Source of the DNA: Pseudomonas alcaligenes
Lineage (GTDB): Bacteria > Pseudomonadota > Gammaproteobacteria > Pseudomonadales > Pseudomonadaceae
Assembly: GCF_041729615.1 (NCBI RefSeq)
Contig: NZ_CP154874.1
Span: 3,207,501-3,271,500, forward strand
DNA: 64,000 nucleotides
Direction of reading: 5' to 3'
The position numbers were made by a program, and so were the translations under genes. Positions 10,177 through 19,078 of the stretch are shown here, piece by piece. The notes beneath the pieces were generated by a model. The model was not told the origin of the DNA. It did not search any database and was given only the letters and a program-made list of their open reading frames with translations. Every line of letters starts with the position of its first letter. The first letter of the stretch is position 1.

Positions 10177-10625
10177 GTGCCGCTGTCCACTTCCGCCCGA
10201 TGACCGAGGCGGACCTCGACCGCGTGGTGCAGATCGAGAATGCGGCCTTCAGTCATCCCTGGAGCCGCAACCTGTTCGCCGATGGCCTCAAGTCCTATGA
10301 CTGCTGGCTGATGTTCGACGGTGATGAGCAGATCGGCCACGGCATCATCCAGATCATTCTCGACGAGGCGCACCTGCTCAACATCACCGTGCGTCCACAG
10401 AGCCAGGGCCGTGGGCTGGGGTTGCAGTTGCTGGAGCACCTGATGCAGCGCGCCCGCCAGCTCGGCGCGGGCGAGTGCTTCCTCGAAGTGCGTGCCAGCA
10501 ACCAGAGCGCCTACCGCCTCTACGAGCGTTACGGCTTCAATGAAGTCGGTCGCCGGCGTGACTACTATCCGGCCGCCGGTGGGCGAGAGGATGCCCTGGT
10601 GATGGCCTGTACGCTGTTCGATTAG
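10173..10625 (+). CDS. rimI: Ribosomal protein bS18 alanine N-acetyltransferase
   Basis: A 150-residue GNAT acetyltransferase that modifies the N-terminal alanine of ribosomal protein S18. The acetyl-CoA loop is visible as RPQSQGRGLGLQLL, followed by the family's LEVRxSNxxAxxLYERYGF block and the YYP motif. The GTG at 10173 overlaps the holD stop (GTGA) and gives the standard RimI length; an earlier in-frame ATG at 10158 would add five residues. It is co-transcribed with holD. Confidence 0.93.
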   Translation: MSAAVHFRPMTEADLDRVVQIENAAFSHPWSRNLFADGLKSYDCWLMFDGDEQIGHGIIQIILDEAHLLNITVRPQSQGRGLGLQLLEHLMQRARQLGAGECFLEVRASNQSAYRLYERYGFNEVGRRRDYYPAAGGREDALVMACTLFD

Positions 10626-10683
10626 GCCCGGGCCGCCACATGCCCAGATGGCTTCGGCGCTTTTGCGCATGGCGTGATCTTTC

Positions 10684-11583
10684 ATGAGTCGTGCCGCGCT
10701 GCTGGCCTGGGCCGGCCTGGCGCTGGCCAGCCTGTTCTGGGCTGGCAATTCGCTGGTGGCGCGCGCCTTCACCGGGGCGATTCCGCCGCTTTCGTTGGCC
10801 TTCTGGCGCTGGGCCGTGGCCCTGGCCATCCTCCTGCCGCTGGTCGGTCCCTCGCTCTGGCAACATCGCCAGGTGTTGCGCAGGGCCGGCTGGCGCCTTT
10901 GGTTGCTGGCCGCGCTGGCTATCACCGCCTACAACTGCCTGCTCTATACCGCCGCGCTCAGTACGGCGGCGATCAACCTGAGCCTGGTCAGCACCTGCCT
11001 GCCGCTGGCGACCTTCATCGGGGCTGGGCTGCTGCTCGGCGAGTGGCCGGTGCGCAGGGCCTGGGTCGGCCTGCTGCTGGCCCTGTTCGGCTTGCTGTGG
11101 CTGATCTGCCAGGGCGACTGGCGAGTGCTGGCCAGCCTGTCGTTTGCCGAGGGCGATCTGCTGATGGTGCTTGCCACGCTGGACTGGGCGCTCTATTCGC
11201 TGCTGTTGCGTCGCTGGAACGCCTACTTCCAGCTGCCACCCTTCACCCTGCTCGGCGCGCTGGTGTTGCTCGGCCTGCTCATGCTGGCACCGTTCTACGC
11301 CTGGGAGTTCTGGCTGGGGGCGCGCTTCGAACTCAGTCCGGCCAACCTCGCTGCCATCGGCTACACCGCGCTATTCGCTTCGGTGGTTGCCTACCAGCTG
11401 TGGAACATCGGTCTGCGCGAGCTGGGCCCTTCACGCACCGCCATGAGCAACTACCTGATGCCGGTGTTCACCGCCATTCTCGGCTGGCTGCTTTTGGGCG
11501 AGAGCCTGCAGGGCTATCACTGGGTCGGTGGCGCGCTGATTGTCAGCGGGTTGTTACTGGCGGGGAGAGGGCGCGGGCAATAG
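10684..11583 (+). CDS. EamA/DMT-superfamily transporter
   Basis: A 299-residue inner-membrane protein with about ten membrane helices in two EamA repeats (roughly residues 5-135 and 150-290). The conserved ends are LFWAGNSLVARAF in repeat 1 and a GPSRTAMSNYLMPVFTAILG block in repeat 2. Family members export metabolites or amino acids; the substrate cannot be read from the sequence. It starts at ATG 10684, 58 bp after rimI, with only a weak ribosome site. It may be read through from rimI. A terminator at 11607 follows. Confidence 0.85.
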   Translation: MSRAALLAWAGLALASLFWAGNSLVARAFTGAIPPLSLAFWRWAVALAILLPLVGPSLWQHRQVLRRAGWRLWLLAALAITAYNCLLYTAALSTAAINLSLVSTCLPLATFIGAGLLLGEWPVRRAWVGLLLALFGLLWLICQGDWRVLASLSFAEGDLLMVLATLDWALYSLLLRRWNAYFQLPPFTLLGALVLLGLLMLAPFYAWEFWLGARFELSPANLAAIGYTALFASVVAYQLWNIGLRELGPSRTAMSNYLMPVFTAILGWLLLGESLQGYHWVGGALIVSGLLLAGRGRGQ

Positions 11584-11606
11584 TAGAATTGCCCGGCCAG
11601 AAACGA

Positions 11607-11636
11607 CAAAGGGCTAGCTTTCGCTAACCCTTTGTT
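11607..11636. terminator. Terminator between EamA gene and tRNA-Met
   Basis: The stem CAAAGGGCTAGC/GCTAACCCTTTG has a TTTC loop and is followed by TTTT on the plus strand. On the minus strand it follows the tRNA and ends in a T-rich tail, so it can serve both converging units. Confidence 0.8.
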
Positions 11637-11641
11637 TTGTA

Positions 11642-11718
11642 TGGTGGCTACACCGGGACTTGAACCTGGGACATCAGCATTATGAATGCTGCGCTCTAAC
11701 CGACTGAGCTATGTAGCC
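11642..11718 (-). tRNA. tRNA-Met (CAT), elongator type
   Basis: 77 nt including an encoded CCA. The acceptor GGCTACA pairs with TGTAGCC. The anticodon arm CAGCA-TTCATAA-TGCTG gives CAT, and the T arm is CCAGG-TTCAAGT-CCCGG. The GGCTACA acceptor and D-arm match the elongator tRNA-Met rather than the initiator (which lacks the 1-72 pair) or the lysidine tRNA-Ile, though the last cannot be fully excluded. Confidence 0.93.
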
Positions 11719-11817
11719 GAGTGGCGCGCATTATTCTCTTGTCGATGCCGGCTGTCAACCCCGTCTGGCGGATAAATTGATGCCTTATCAAGCGCTTAGG
11801 CGTGATGCCCGGGAGAA

Positions 11818-11846
11818 TGAAAAGCCCCGCGCTGGCGGGGCTTTGG
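11818..11846 (-). terminator. Terminator of the pth-ychF unit
   Basis: Read on the minus strand, AAAGCCCCGC-CAGC-GCGGGGCTTTT lies just after the ychF stop codon at 11854. Confidence 0.88.
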
Positions 11847-11853
11847 AGGAGGC

Positions 11854-12954
11854 TCAGACGTTGAAGCGGAAGTGCATCACGTCGCCGTCCTTGACGATGT
11901 AGTCCTTGCCTTCCAGGCGCCATTTGCCGGCTTCCTTGGCGCCGGCCTCGCCCTTGTACTGGATGAAGTCGTCGTAGGCCACCACTTCGGCGCGGATGAA
12001 GCCTTTCTCGAAGTCGGTGTGGATCACGGCGGCGGCCTGCGGGGCGGTGGCGCCGATGCGCACGGTCCAGGCGCGCACTTCCTTGACGCCGGCGGTGAAG
12101 TAGGTCTGCAGGTTGAGCAGCGAGTAACCGGCGCGGATCACGCGGTTCAGGCCCGGCTCTTCCATGCCCATGGATTCGAGGAACATCTGCTTTTCCTCGT
12201 CCTCGTCCAGCTCGGCGATCTCGGCCTCGATCTTGTTGCACACCGGTACCACGATGGCGCCTTCTTCCTCGGCGATGGCGCGGACCACGTCCAGGTGCGG
12301 GTTGTTCTCGAAGCCGTCCTCGGCGACGTTGGCGATGTACATCACCGGCTTGCTGGTGAGCAGGTGGAAGCCGCGGATGACCAGTTTCTCCTCGGGGCTC
12401 ATGTTCTTCATCAGGCTGCGCGCCGGCTTGCCTTCGCTGAAGTGGGGGATGAGCTTCTCCAGGATGGCCTTCTGCGCCAGGGCCTCCTTGTCGCCGCCCT
12501 TGGCGTTGCGGGCGACCTTCTGCAGCTGCTTCTCGCAGCTGTCGAGGTCGGCGAAGATCAGTTCGAGGTCGATGATCTCGATGTCGCGCTTGGGGTCGAC
12601 GCTGTTGGCCACGTGGATGACGTTCTCGTCCTCGAAGCAGCGCACCACGTGGGCGATGGCATCGGTCTCGCGGATGTTGGCGAGGAACTTGTTGCCCAGG
12701 CCCTCACCCTTGGAGGCGCCCGCCACCAGGCCGGCGATGTCGACGAACTCCATGGTGGTGGGGATCACGCGCTCGGGCTTGACGATGGCGGCCAGGGCGT
12801 CCAGGCGGGCATCCGGCATCGGCACGATGCCGCTGTTCGGCTCGATGGTGCAGAAGGGGAAGTTCTCCGCGGCGATGCCGGATTTGGTCAGGGCGTTGAA
12901 CAGGGTGGACTTGCCGACGTTGGGCAGGCCGACGATGCCGCAGTTGAATCCCAT
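11854..12954 (-). CDS. ychF: Redox-regulated ATPase YchF (Obg family)
   Basis: 366 residues. A translation-associated P-loop ATPase of the OLA1/YchF group that binds ribosomes and is linked to oxidative-stress control. The Walker A GLPNVGKS lies at residues 9-16 and is followed by DIAGLV. The usual NKxD GTP-specificity motif is replaced by NVAE (in YIANVAEDG), the feature that makes this family prefer ATP. The C-terminal TGS domain ends in the canonical [14 protein letters not shown] 12954 gives the standard length; longer frames upstream overlap pth and are not real. It lies 38 bp downstream of pth, the conserved pair. Confidence 0.97.
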   Translation of the reverse strand: MGFNCGIVGLPNVGKSTLFNALTKSGIAAENFPFCTIEPNSGIVPMPDARLDALAAIVKPERVIPTTMEFVDIAGLVAGASKGEGLGNKFLANIRETDAIAHVVRCFEDENVIHVANSVDPKRDIEIIDLELIFADLDSCEKQLQKVARNAKGGDKEALAQKAILEKLIPHFSEGKPARSLMKNMSPEEKLVIRGFHLLTSKPVMYIANVAEDGFENNPHLDVVRAIAEEEGAIVVPVCNKIEAEIAELDEDEEKQMFLESMGMEEPGLNRVIRAGYSLLNLQTYFTAGVKEVRAWTVRIGATAPQAAAVIHTDFEKGFIRAEVVAYDDFIQYKGEAGAKEAGKWRLEGKDYIVKDGDVMHFRFNV

Positions 12955-12992
12955 GGTGTATCCCTCGCGGAGATGAAGTCGTGAAAAGGGGG

Positions 12993-13577
12993 TCAGGCTT
13001 TCTGGCTGTGCAGCTTCTGCATCGCCTTGGTCCAGTCGCCGGCGAGCATTTCGGGCAATACGCCGAGGGCATTGTCGATGCTCTTGTCCAGCAGCTCCTG
13101 CTCGCTGCGCGGGGCGCGGCCGAGGACGAAGCCGGAGACCAGGCTGGCGTGGCCGGGGTGGCCAATGCCCAGGCGCAGGCGGTGGAAGCCGTTCTGGTTG
13201 CCGCACTGCGCGATGATGTCGCGCAGGCCGTTGTGGCCGCCGTGGCCGCCGCCGGTCTTGAGTTTGGCGACGCCGGGAGGCATGTCGAGTTCGTCGTGGG
13301 CCACCAGCATGGCGTCGACCGGGATGCGGAAGAAATTCGCCAGCGCCGCCACGGCCTGGCCGCTGCGGTTCATGTAGGTGGTGGGGATGAGCAGACGAAC
13401 GTCGCGACCCTGATGGCTGAACTTGCCCACCAGGCCGAAATACTTCTTGTCGAGGGCGAGGCTGACGCGTTGGCTGTCGGCCAGGCGCTCAACGAAAAGG
13501 GCCCCTGCGTTGTGCCGGGTCTGGTCGTATTCGGGGCCTGGATTACCCAGGCCGACGATCAGTTGGATGGCAGTCAC
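12993..13577 (-). CDS. pth: Peptidyl-tRNA hydrolase
   Basis: 194 residues. Releases peptides from prematurely dissociated peptidyl-tRNA. The N-terminal signature [17 protein letters not shown] carries the catalytic histidine. Other family blocks are [10 protein letters not shown] and a [21 protein letters not shown] stretch. The length fits the family. It sits 36 bp after rplY on the minus strand and upstream of ychF, as in many gammaproteobacteria. Confidence 0.97.
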   Translation of the reverse strand: MTAIQLIVGLGNPGPEYDQTRHNAGALFVERLADSQRVSLALDKKYFGLVGKFSHQGRDVRLLIPTTYMNRSGQAVAALANFFRIPVDAMLVAHDELDMPPGVAKLKTGGGHGGHNGLRDIIAQCGNQNGFHRLRLGIGHPGHASLVSGFVLGRAPRSEQELLDKSIDNALGVLPEMLAGDWTKAMQKLHSQKA

Positions 13578-13613
13578 GTCAGGAGCCCTTTTACCGGAAG
13601 GGGCGGGCGAGTA

Positions 13614-14210
13614 TTACTCGGCGCCTTCTTCCTTCACGCGGGAAGCGTGGATGTTGGCGACTGCCAGGTCGTTGCCGTGGGCCAGGGCCACCAGCTCGAC
13701 GCCCTTTGGCAGCTTGAGGTCGGACAGGTGAACGATCTGACCGACTTCAACCTTGGCCAGGTCGACTTCGATGAATTCCGGCAGGTCTTGCGGCTGGCAG
13801 GAAACTTCGACTTCGGAAATGGTGTGGGACACTTCACCGCCCTGCTGCTTGACACCAACGGAGCTGGCTTCGTTGATGAAGTGCAGCGGAACGTGGGCGC
13901 TCAGCTTCTGGCCGGCAACGACGCGGACGAAGTCGGCGTGCATCACGTAGCCTTTGGCCGGGTGGCGCTGCAGGGCCTTGATCACCACGTTCTCGGTGGC
14001 GCCGGCGATGTTCAGGGCCAGCACGTGGCTGAAGGCGGCTTCGTTTTCCAGCAGCTTGGCCACTTCTTTGGCCAGCAGGCTGATGGATTGCGGGGCTTTG
14101 TCGCCGCCGTAAACTACGGCAGGCACCATGGCGACGTTACGACGCAGGCGGCGGCTCGCACCTTTCCCCAGGTCGGAACGCACTTCGGCATTCAGGGCAA
14201 ACTCAGTCAT
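13614..14210 (-). CDS. rplY: 50S ribosomal protein L25/general stress protein Ctc
   Basis: 198 residues, the long two-domain form: a 5S-rRNA-binding L25 domain (about 1-95), then a Ctc/TL5 beta domain to the end. Blocks such as KGASRRLRR and [17 protein letters not shown] are typical. The E. coli protein has only the first domain (94 residues). The gene lies between prs and pth, 111 bp after prs across a prs terminator, so it probably has its own promoter as well. Confidence 0.96.
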   Translation of the reverse strand: MTEFALNAEVRSDLGKGASRRLRRNVAMVPAVVYGGDKAPQSISLLAKEVAKLLENEAAFSHVLALNIAGATENVVIKALQRHPAKGYVMHADFVRVVAGQKLSAHVPLHFINEASSVGVKQQGGEVSHTISEVEVSCQPQDLPEFIEVDLAKVEVGQIVHLSDLKLPKGVELVALAHGNDLAVANIHASRVKEEGAE

Positions 14211-14272
14211 TGCATTTCTCCAAAATAACCAAACCGCCCTCAGCGCTTGCGACCAGCGTGTGGACGGTTGGG

Positions 14273-14298
14273 CAAAAAGCCCCGCACGCGGCGGGGCA
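14273..14298 (-). terminator. Terminator after prs
   Basis: Minus-strand stem GCCCCGC/GCGGGGC followed by TTTTT (plus-strand AAAAAGCCCCGC). It lies 24 bp past the prs stop codon, before rplY. Confidence 0.85.
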
Positions 14299-14321
14299 CT
14301 TGTCGCTCAGGCCTGTTCCGC

Positions 14322-15263
14322 TTAGCGGAACATCGCGCTGATCGATTCTTCGTTGCTGATGCGGCGAACCGCTTCGGCGATGACCGGGGCCATGTCCAGC
14401 TGACGGATGCGCGGGCAGGCCTGCGCCGCGGCGGACAGCGGGATGGTGTTGGTCACCACGAGGGCGTCCAGCACGGAATTTTCCAGATTCTCGATGGCGC
14501 GGCCCGACAGCACCGGGTGGGTGGCGTAGGCGTAGACCTTCGAGGCGCCGTGCTCCTTCAGCGCCTTGGCGGCGTGGCAGAGGGTGCCGGCGGTGTCGAC
14601 CATGTCGTCGACCAGCACGCAGGTGCGGCCTTCGACATCGCCGATGATGTGCATGACTTCGGACTGGTTGGCCTTCTCGCGACGCTTGTCGATGATCGCC
14701 AGGTCGACGCCCAGGCTCTTGGCCACGGCACGGGCGCGAACCACGCCACCGATGTCCGGGGAGACGATCATCAGGTTCTCGAAGCGCTGATCCTGGATGT
14801 CGTCGGTCAGCACCGGCGAGCCGTAGATGTTGTCCACGGGGATGTCGAAGAAGCCCTGGATCTGGTCGGCGTGCAGGTCGACGGTGAGCACGCGGTCGAT
14901 GCCGACCACGGTGAGCATGTCGGCCACTACCTTGGCGCTGATCGCCACGCGGGCGGAGCGCGGACGACGATCCTGGCGGGCATAGCCGAAGTAGGGGATG
15001 ACCGCGGTGATACGAGTGGCCGAGGAGCGGCGGAAGGCGTCGGCCATCACCACCAGTTCCATCAGGTTGTCGTTGGTCGGCGCACAGGTCGGCTGGATGA
15101 TGAAGACATCCTTGCCGCGAACGTTCTCGTTGATTTCGGCGCTGATTTCGCCGTCGGAGAACTTGCCTACGGAAGCATCGCCCAGGGGGATATGCAGCTG
15201 GCGCACGATGCGCCGGGCCAGATCGGGGTTGGAGTTCCCCGTGAAGACCATCATCTTGGACAC
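14322..15263 (-). CDS. prs: Ribose-phosphate pyrophosphokinase
   Basis: 313 residues. Makes PRPP from ribose-5-phosphate and ATP for nucleotide, histidine, tryptophan and NAD synthesis. The PRPP-synthase signature [17 protein letters not shown] and the PRPP-binding loop [13 protein letters not shown] are intact, as is the YARQDRR flexible loop. The start is GTG at 15263 (MSKMMVF), matching the pseudomonad protein length; an ATG three codons in is the alternative. It lies downstream of a terminator that follows the tRNA-Gln genes, so a separate promoter in the 15264-15300 area or read-through is needed. Confidence 0.97.
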   Translation of the reverse strand: MSKMMVFTGNSNPDLARRIVRQLHIPLGDASVGKFSDGEISAEINENVRGKDVFIIQPTCAPTNDNLMELVVMADAFRRSSATRITAVIPYFGYARQDRRPRSARVAISAKVVADMLTVVGIDRVLTVDLHADQIQGFFDIPVDNIYGSPVLTDDIQDQRFENLMIVSPDIGGVVRARAVAKSLGVDLAIIDKRREKANQSEVMHIIGDVEGRTCVLVDDMVDTAGTLCHAAKALKEHGASKVYAYATHPVLSGRAIENLENSVLDALVVTNTIPLSAAAQACPRIRQLDMAPVIAEAVRRISNEESISAMFR

Positions 15264-15300
15264 GCGCAGTACCTGCCTGGGAGTGGGCCCGATGAATTAA

Positions 15301-15338
15301 AAAGCTGTTCAAAAAGGCCGGCTTTCTGAACAGCTTTC
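15301..15338 (-). terminator. Terminator after the tRNA-Gln genes
   Basis: On the minus strand, AAAGCTGTTCA pairs with TGAACAGCTTT around an inner AAAGCCGGCCTTTT hairpin and ends in TTTTTAATT. It separates the tRNAs from prs. Confidence 0.75.
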
Positions 15339-15345
15339 GAGTGTA

Positions 15346-15420
15346 TGGCAGGGGCGGCTGGATTCGAACCAACGCATGGCAGGATCAAAACCTGCTGCCT
15401 TACCGCTTGGCGACGCCCCT
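15346..15420 (-). tRNA. tRNA-Gln (TTG), copy 2 of tandem pair
   Basis: 75 nt with encoded CCA. The acceptor is AGGGGCG/CGCCCCT and the anticodon arm GCAGG-TTTTGAT-CCTGC gives TTG. It is identical over its length to the copy at 15450-15524 and is second in transcription order. Confidence 0.95.
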
Positions 15421-15449
15421 AGAGTATTAGTCGAATGCTGGGAGGTTAA

Positions 15450-15524
15450 TGGCAGGGGCGGCTGGATTCGAACCAACGCATGGCAGGATCAAAACCTGCT
15501 GCCTTACCGCTTGGCGACGCCCCT
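15450..15524 (-). tRNA. tRNA-Gln (TTG), copy 1 of tandem pair
   Basis: 75 nt with encoded CCA, identical to the copy at 15346-15420 and separated from it by 29 bp. It lies 16 bp after the ispE stop codon, so it is probably cut from the ispE transcript. An ispE/tRNA-Gln/prs arrangement is common in Pseudomonas. Confidence 0.95.
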
Positions 15525-15540
15525 GTATCGCGTCCCGCAT

Positions 15541-16416
15541 TCACTTCCGAGTTACCGTTTCGAGCTGGCGATGCAACGGAGACCGATTGCAGCCGCGAGC
15601 GACGAAGCTCGGCAGGGTGGCCGGAAGTTGGCGCGAGACTTTATCAGCATCGGCCTGGTTTGGGAAGCTCCCAAACACGCAAGCTCCGGTTCCGGTCATC
15701 TTGGCTGCAACAAATTTGTTGAGCGTTTTCAGGGCGTTACGTACTTCTGGGTAACGCTTCTCGACAACCGGCTGACAGTCGTTACGACCGCCCCCCTCGG
15801 GAAGGCTGCGAACTGTAATGGCGGGGGTATCACGTGTCAACTCGGGGTCGGCAAAAACTTCCGCGGTGCTGATGCTGACCTGCGGCATGGCGACCAGGAA
15901 CCAGGGTTCGGGCAGTTCCACCGGCTGCAGCTGCTCGCCGACGCCCTCGGCGAAGGCCGCGCGGCCGCGCACGAACACCGGCACGTCGGCGCCCAGGGCC
16001 AGGCCCAGCTCGGCCAGGCGCTCCTCGCCCAGGTCGGTGTGCCACAGGTGATCGAGGCCGACCAGGGTGGTGGCGGCATCCGAGCTGCCGCCGCCGATGC
16101 CGCCGCCCATGGGCAGGCGCTTGTCCAGCCAGATATCGGCGCCCAGGCGGGTGCCGGAAGCCTCCTGCAGGCGCCGTGCGGCGCGCACGATCAGGTTGGC
16201 GTCGTGCGGCACGCCGGGGATCTCGGTGTGCAGGCGGATCTCGCCGTCGGTGCGCAGGGCGAAGCCCAGCTCGTCGCCGTGGTCGAGGAACTGGAACAGG
16301 GTCTGCAGCAGGTGATAGCCGTCGGCGCGGCGGCCGAGGATGTGCAGCATCAGGTTGAGCTTGGCCGGGGCGGGCAGGATCAGTTCGGCGCGGGCGGGAA
16401 TGGCTTGGGTTGTCAT
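15541..16416 (-). CDS. ispE: 4-diphosphocytidyl-2-C-methyl-D-erythritol kinase
   Basis: 291 residues. GHMP-family kinase that phosphorylates CDP-methylerythritol in the non-mevalonate isoprenoid pathway. The N-terminal [21 protein letters not shown] carries the substrate-binding residues. The ATP loop is [15 protein letters not shown] near residue 105, and the C-terminal GHMP motif is [11 protein letters not shown]. It follows lolB after a 135-bp gap that contains the CCCTCTCCC hairpin repeats, and precedes the tRNA-Gln pair. Confidence 0.96.
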   Translation of the reverse strand: MTTQAIPARAELILPAPAKLNLMLHILGRRADGYHLLQTLFQFLDHGDELGFALRTDGEIRLHTEIPGVPHDANLIVRAARRLQEASGTRLGADIWLDKRLPMGGGIGGGSSDAATTLVGLDHLWHTDLGEERLAELGLALGADVPVFVRGRAAFAEGVGEQLQPVELPEPWFLVAMPQVSISTAEVFADPELTRDTPAITVRSLPEGGGRNDCQPVVEKRYPEVRNALKTLNKFVAAKMTGTGACVFGSFPNQADADKVSRQLPATLPSFVARGCNRSPLHRQLETVTRK

Positions 16417-16444
16417 ATGCAGAGCTGGAGTGCCGAGTGGGTGT

Positions 16445-16530
16445 GTCCCCTCTCCCGTTTACGGGAGAGGGGGGAGAGGGTTCTTGGGGCAGCCCCCTCT
16501 CCCTGGCCCTCTCCCCGAGGGGAGAGGGAA
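16445..16530. repeat. CCCTCTCCC hairpin repeat cluster, copy A
   Basis: Three consecutive GC-rich hairpins built from the same unit. CCCCTCTCCCG/CGGGAGAGGGG around TTTA (16445-16470) is perfect; a GGAGAGGG/CCCTCTCC stem and a CCCTCTCCCC/GGGGAGAGGG stem follow. It fills the lolB-ispE gap. The same unit recurs at 46163-46276. I see no coding capacity. Confidence 0.8.
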
Positions 16531-16551
16531 TAATCGGTGCGAGCCTGGCGC

Positions 16552-17166
16552 TTACTGGCCCAGCTGGCGCGGCTGCCAGTCCTTGATCACCAGGGTGATG
16601 TCGAGATCCTTGCCGTGCAGCTTGATGCGCTCGGGCAGGCGGTAGCCGTTCTGCTCGACATAGCTGAGGTACTGCAGCTGCCAGCCATCCTGCTCCAGGC
16701 GCGCCAGCTGGCTCTGCGTGTCGAGGGTGACGCGGCTGCGGCTGTCCGGCGCGGGCAGGCCGCGTACCCACCAGAACAGGTGGGAGACCGGCAGGCGCCA
16801 GCCCAGCTGCTCCTCTAGCAGGGCCTCGGGCGATGCGGCTTCGTAGCGGCCCTGGTTGGCCACCTCCAGCAGCACGGCGCCCTCGCGGCCGGTGAGGCGG
16901 GCGGCGCCGCGGCCGAGCGGGCCGGACAGGCGGATGTCGTAGTAGTCCTGGCGCTGCAGCCAGAACAGCGTGCCGCTGCCGGAGTCCTTGGGTGCGCGGA
17001 TGCCGACCTTGCCGCTGATCTGCCAGCCGTCGAGGGCGGAGACTTTGGTCTTGTGTGCCTGCCAGCGCTTGGCGTCGCCCTGGCCCTCGACGGATTCTCG
17101 GCTGGTGAGGCCGGCGCAGCCGGCGAGGAGGGCGATCAGGCTGAAAACGATAAGGTGACGAAGCAT
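16552..17166 (-). CDS. lolB: Outer membrane lipoprotein insertion protein LolB
   Basis: 204 residues. Receives lipoproteins from LolA and inserts them in the outer membrane. It is itself a lipoprotein: lipobox LLAGC with the lipidated Cys17, followed by Ala-Gly, so no Asp+2 retention signal. The mature part contains the LolA/LolB beta-barrel segments, including [19 protein letters not shown] and [17 protein letters not shown]. Its ATG is 3 bp after the stop of the TPR lipoprotein gene, so the two are co-transcribed. ispE follows. Confidence 0.95.
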   Translation of the reverse strand: MLRHLIVFSLIALLAGCAGLTSRESVEGQGDAKRWQAHKTKVSALDGWQISGKVGIRAPKDSGSGTLFWLQRQDYYDIRLSGPLGRGAARLTGREGAVLLEVANQGRYEAASPEALLEEQLGWRLPVSHLFWWVRGLPAPDSRSRVTLDTQSQLARLEQDGWQLQYLSYVEQNGYRLPERIKLHGKDLDITLVIKDWQPRQLGQ

Positions 17167-17169
17167 GGA

Positions 17170-18897
17170 TCAGAGTTTCTCGGAACCGGTCAGGCGTTGA
17201 ATGGTGGAGCGCAGGATGGCGCTGTCGGGCTGCGCCTCGAGGGCACTGGCCCAGACCTTGCGGGCCTCGCGCTGCCGGCCCTGGGCCCAGAGCACTTCGC
17301 CCAGGTGGGCGGCGACCTCATGGTCGGGGAACTTGGCCAGGGCGGCGCGCAGGTAGCGCTCGGCTTCCTCCAGGTTGCCCAGGCGGTAGTTGACCCAGCC
17401 CAGGCTGTCGAGGGTGGCGGCGTCCTCCGGATTGAGGCGGTGGGCCTGCTCGATCAGCGCCTTGGCCTCGTCATAGCGGGTGGTGCGGTCGGCCAGGGTG
17501 TAGCCGAGGGCGTTGAGCGCGGTGGCGTTATCCGGCTCGCGCGCGATGATGTCGCGCAGGTCGCGCTCCAGTCCGGCCAGGTCGCCGCGCTTTTCGGCCA
17601 GCATGGCGCGGGTATAGAGCAGGTTGGTGTCGCCGGGGAACTGTTCCAGCGCCCTGGCTATCACCTGCCAGGCCTCCTCGTGGCGCTGGCGGTTGGCCAG
17701 GGCCTCGGACTCCAGCAGGTACAGCTGGATGGCGTAGTCGGGCTGGCTGTCGCGGCTGCGGCCCAGGCGGCTGCTGGCCTCGGCGGCGCGGCCCTGCTCG
17801 AAGAGGATCTCGGTCTGGCGTACCTGGGCGGCGAGGAAGTCGTCGCCGGGGCCGACCATGCCGTATTCGATCAGGGCGCTTTCCGCATCGCCGCGCTGTT
17901 CGTAGATGCGCCCCAGGTTGAAGTGCGCGGCATCGCTGTGGGCGCCGCGCTCGATCAGCTCCTCCAGGTAGACGGCGGCTTCGTCCCAGGCCTGGTCCTC
18001 CAGGCACACCAGGGCCAGGGAGTAGCGCAGGTCATCGTCGTCGGGGAAGCGCTGGAGCAGGCCGGCGAATTCGCTCTTGGCCTCGTCCAGGCGGCGCAGC
18101 TCGACCAGTTGGCGGGCATAGGCCAGGCGCAGGCGCTTGTCCTCGGGGTGCTGCGCGATGCCGTTCTCCAGCAGCGGGATGGCCTCCTTGCCGCGGTCCA
18201 GGCCCTGCAGCAGGCGGGCGCGCAACAGCAGCGGGGGAATCTCCTCCTCGCTGGCGGCGTGCGCCTCGAGCAGTTCCAGGGCCTCCTCGGCGCGGCCGTC
18301 CTGGTGCAGCAGCAGGGCCTTGCCGAACAGCAGCTGGCCGTTTTCCGGGTACTTCTGCAGCAGGCGGTCGAAGCTCTGCAGCAGGCCGGCGCGGGTGTCC
18401 GGATCGGTCTCGGCGGCGGACAGGGCGAGGAAGTCGAAGTGGGTGTCGCCCTGGCCCTGCAGGACCTTCTCCATATATTCCATGGCTTCGTCGTAGCGGC
18501 CGGCACGGGCCAGCTGCACGGCGGCGGCGCGCTGGGCGTCGAGGCTGTCCGGGGCGCTCTTCGACCAGATCAGCGCGCTGTCCAGGGCCGCCTGCTCGGC
18601 GCCCAGGTACTCGGCGATGCGGAAGGCGCGCTCCGCCACGCCGGGGTCTCCGGTGGCATTGGCCTGCTGCACGTAGTTGCCGAGGGCGATGTCGAAGCGG
18701 TTGCGCTGTCCGGCCAGCTCGGCGGCGAGCAGGGCGTACAGGGTCTCCTCGCTGAACGAGGCGTACTGCTTGGGCTTGGCCGGGGACGGGGTGGTCGCCG
18801 CGTCTTCCACCGGCGGGGTGCCGTCCGGGACAGGCGCCAGGCTCTGGCAGCCAGCGAGCAGGAGGGAGGCGGTCAGCAACGCGAGGGATTTGTTCAT
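17170..18897 (-). CDS. TPR-repeat outer-membrane lipoprotein
   Basis: A 575-residue lipoprotein with lipobox LLAGC (Cys17), a Pro-rich linker to about residue 45, and then tandem tetratricopeptide repeats over the rest (for example ALNALGYTLADRTTRYDEA and DSLGWVNYRLGNLEEAERYL). TPR superhelices hold protein partners; the specific partner is unknown. It is the first gene of the lolB-ispE transcript and is divergent from hemA, an arrangement conserved in Pseudomonas. The 181-bp gap upstream should hold both promoters. Confidence 0.9.
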   Translation of the reverse strand: MNKSLALLTASLLLAGCQSLAPVPDGTPPVEDAATTPSPAKPKQYASFSEETLYALLAAELAGQRNRFDIALGNYVQQANATGDPGVAERAFRIAEYLGAEQAALDSALIWSKSAPDSLDAQRAAAVQLARAGRYDEAMEYMEKVLQGQGDTHFDFLALSAAETDPDTRAGLLQSFDRLLQKYPENGQLLFGKALLLHQDGRAEEALELLEAHAASEEEIPPLLLRARLLQGLDRGKEAIPLLENGIAQHPEDKRLRLAYARQLVELRRLDEAKSEFAGLLQRFPDDDDLRYSLALVCLEDQAWDEAAVYLEELIERGAHSDAAHFNLGRIYEQRGDAESALIEYGMVGPGDDFLAAQVRQTEILFEQGRAAEASSRLGRSRDSQPDYAIQLYLLESEALANRQRHEEAWQVIARALEQFPGDTNLLYTRAMLAEKRGDLAGLERDLRDIIAREPDNATALNALGYTLADRTTRYDEAKALIEQAHRLNPEDAATLDSLGWVNYRLGNLEEAERYLRAALAKFPDHEVAAHLGEVLWAQGRQREARKVWASALEAQPDSAILRSTIQRLTGSEKL

Positions 18898-19078
18898 GAG
18901 GGCAAGCTTGCGGTCCGTGGCGTGGCAGCATCATGACACAAGCGGCGGGCGCAAGCCCACCGCGGCGCCGGTGATTGGCCGGGGATGGCGGGCGGGTCAA
19001 TTTGTCGCAACAGTTGTTCTCCCTCGGGTGACGTAGGACAATCGCCCGCTATCTCCGATTCCCCCTTAGCGACCCTGC

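Noticed and set aside
11642..11718. tRNA-Ile2 (CAT, lysidine) as an alternative identity
   Set aside because: The acceptor and D-arm match elongator tRNA-Met better.
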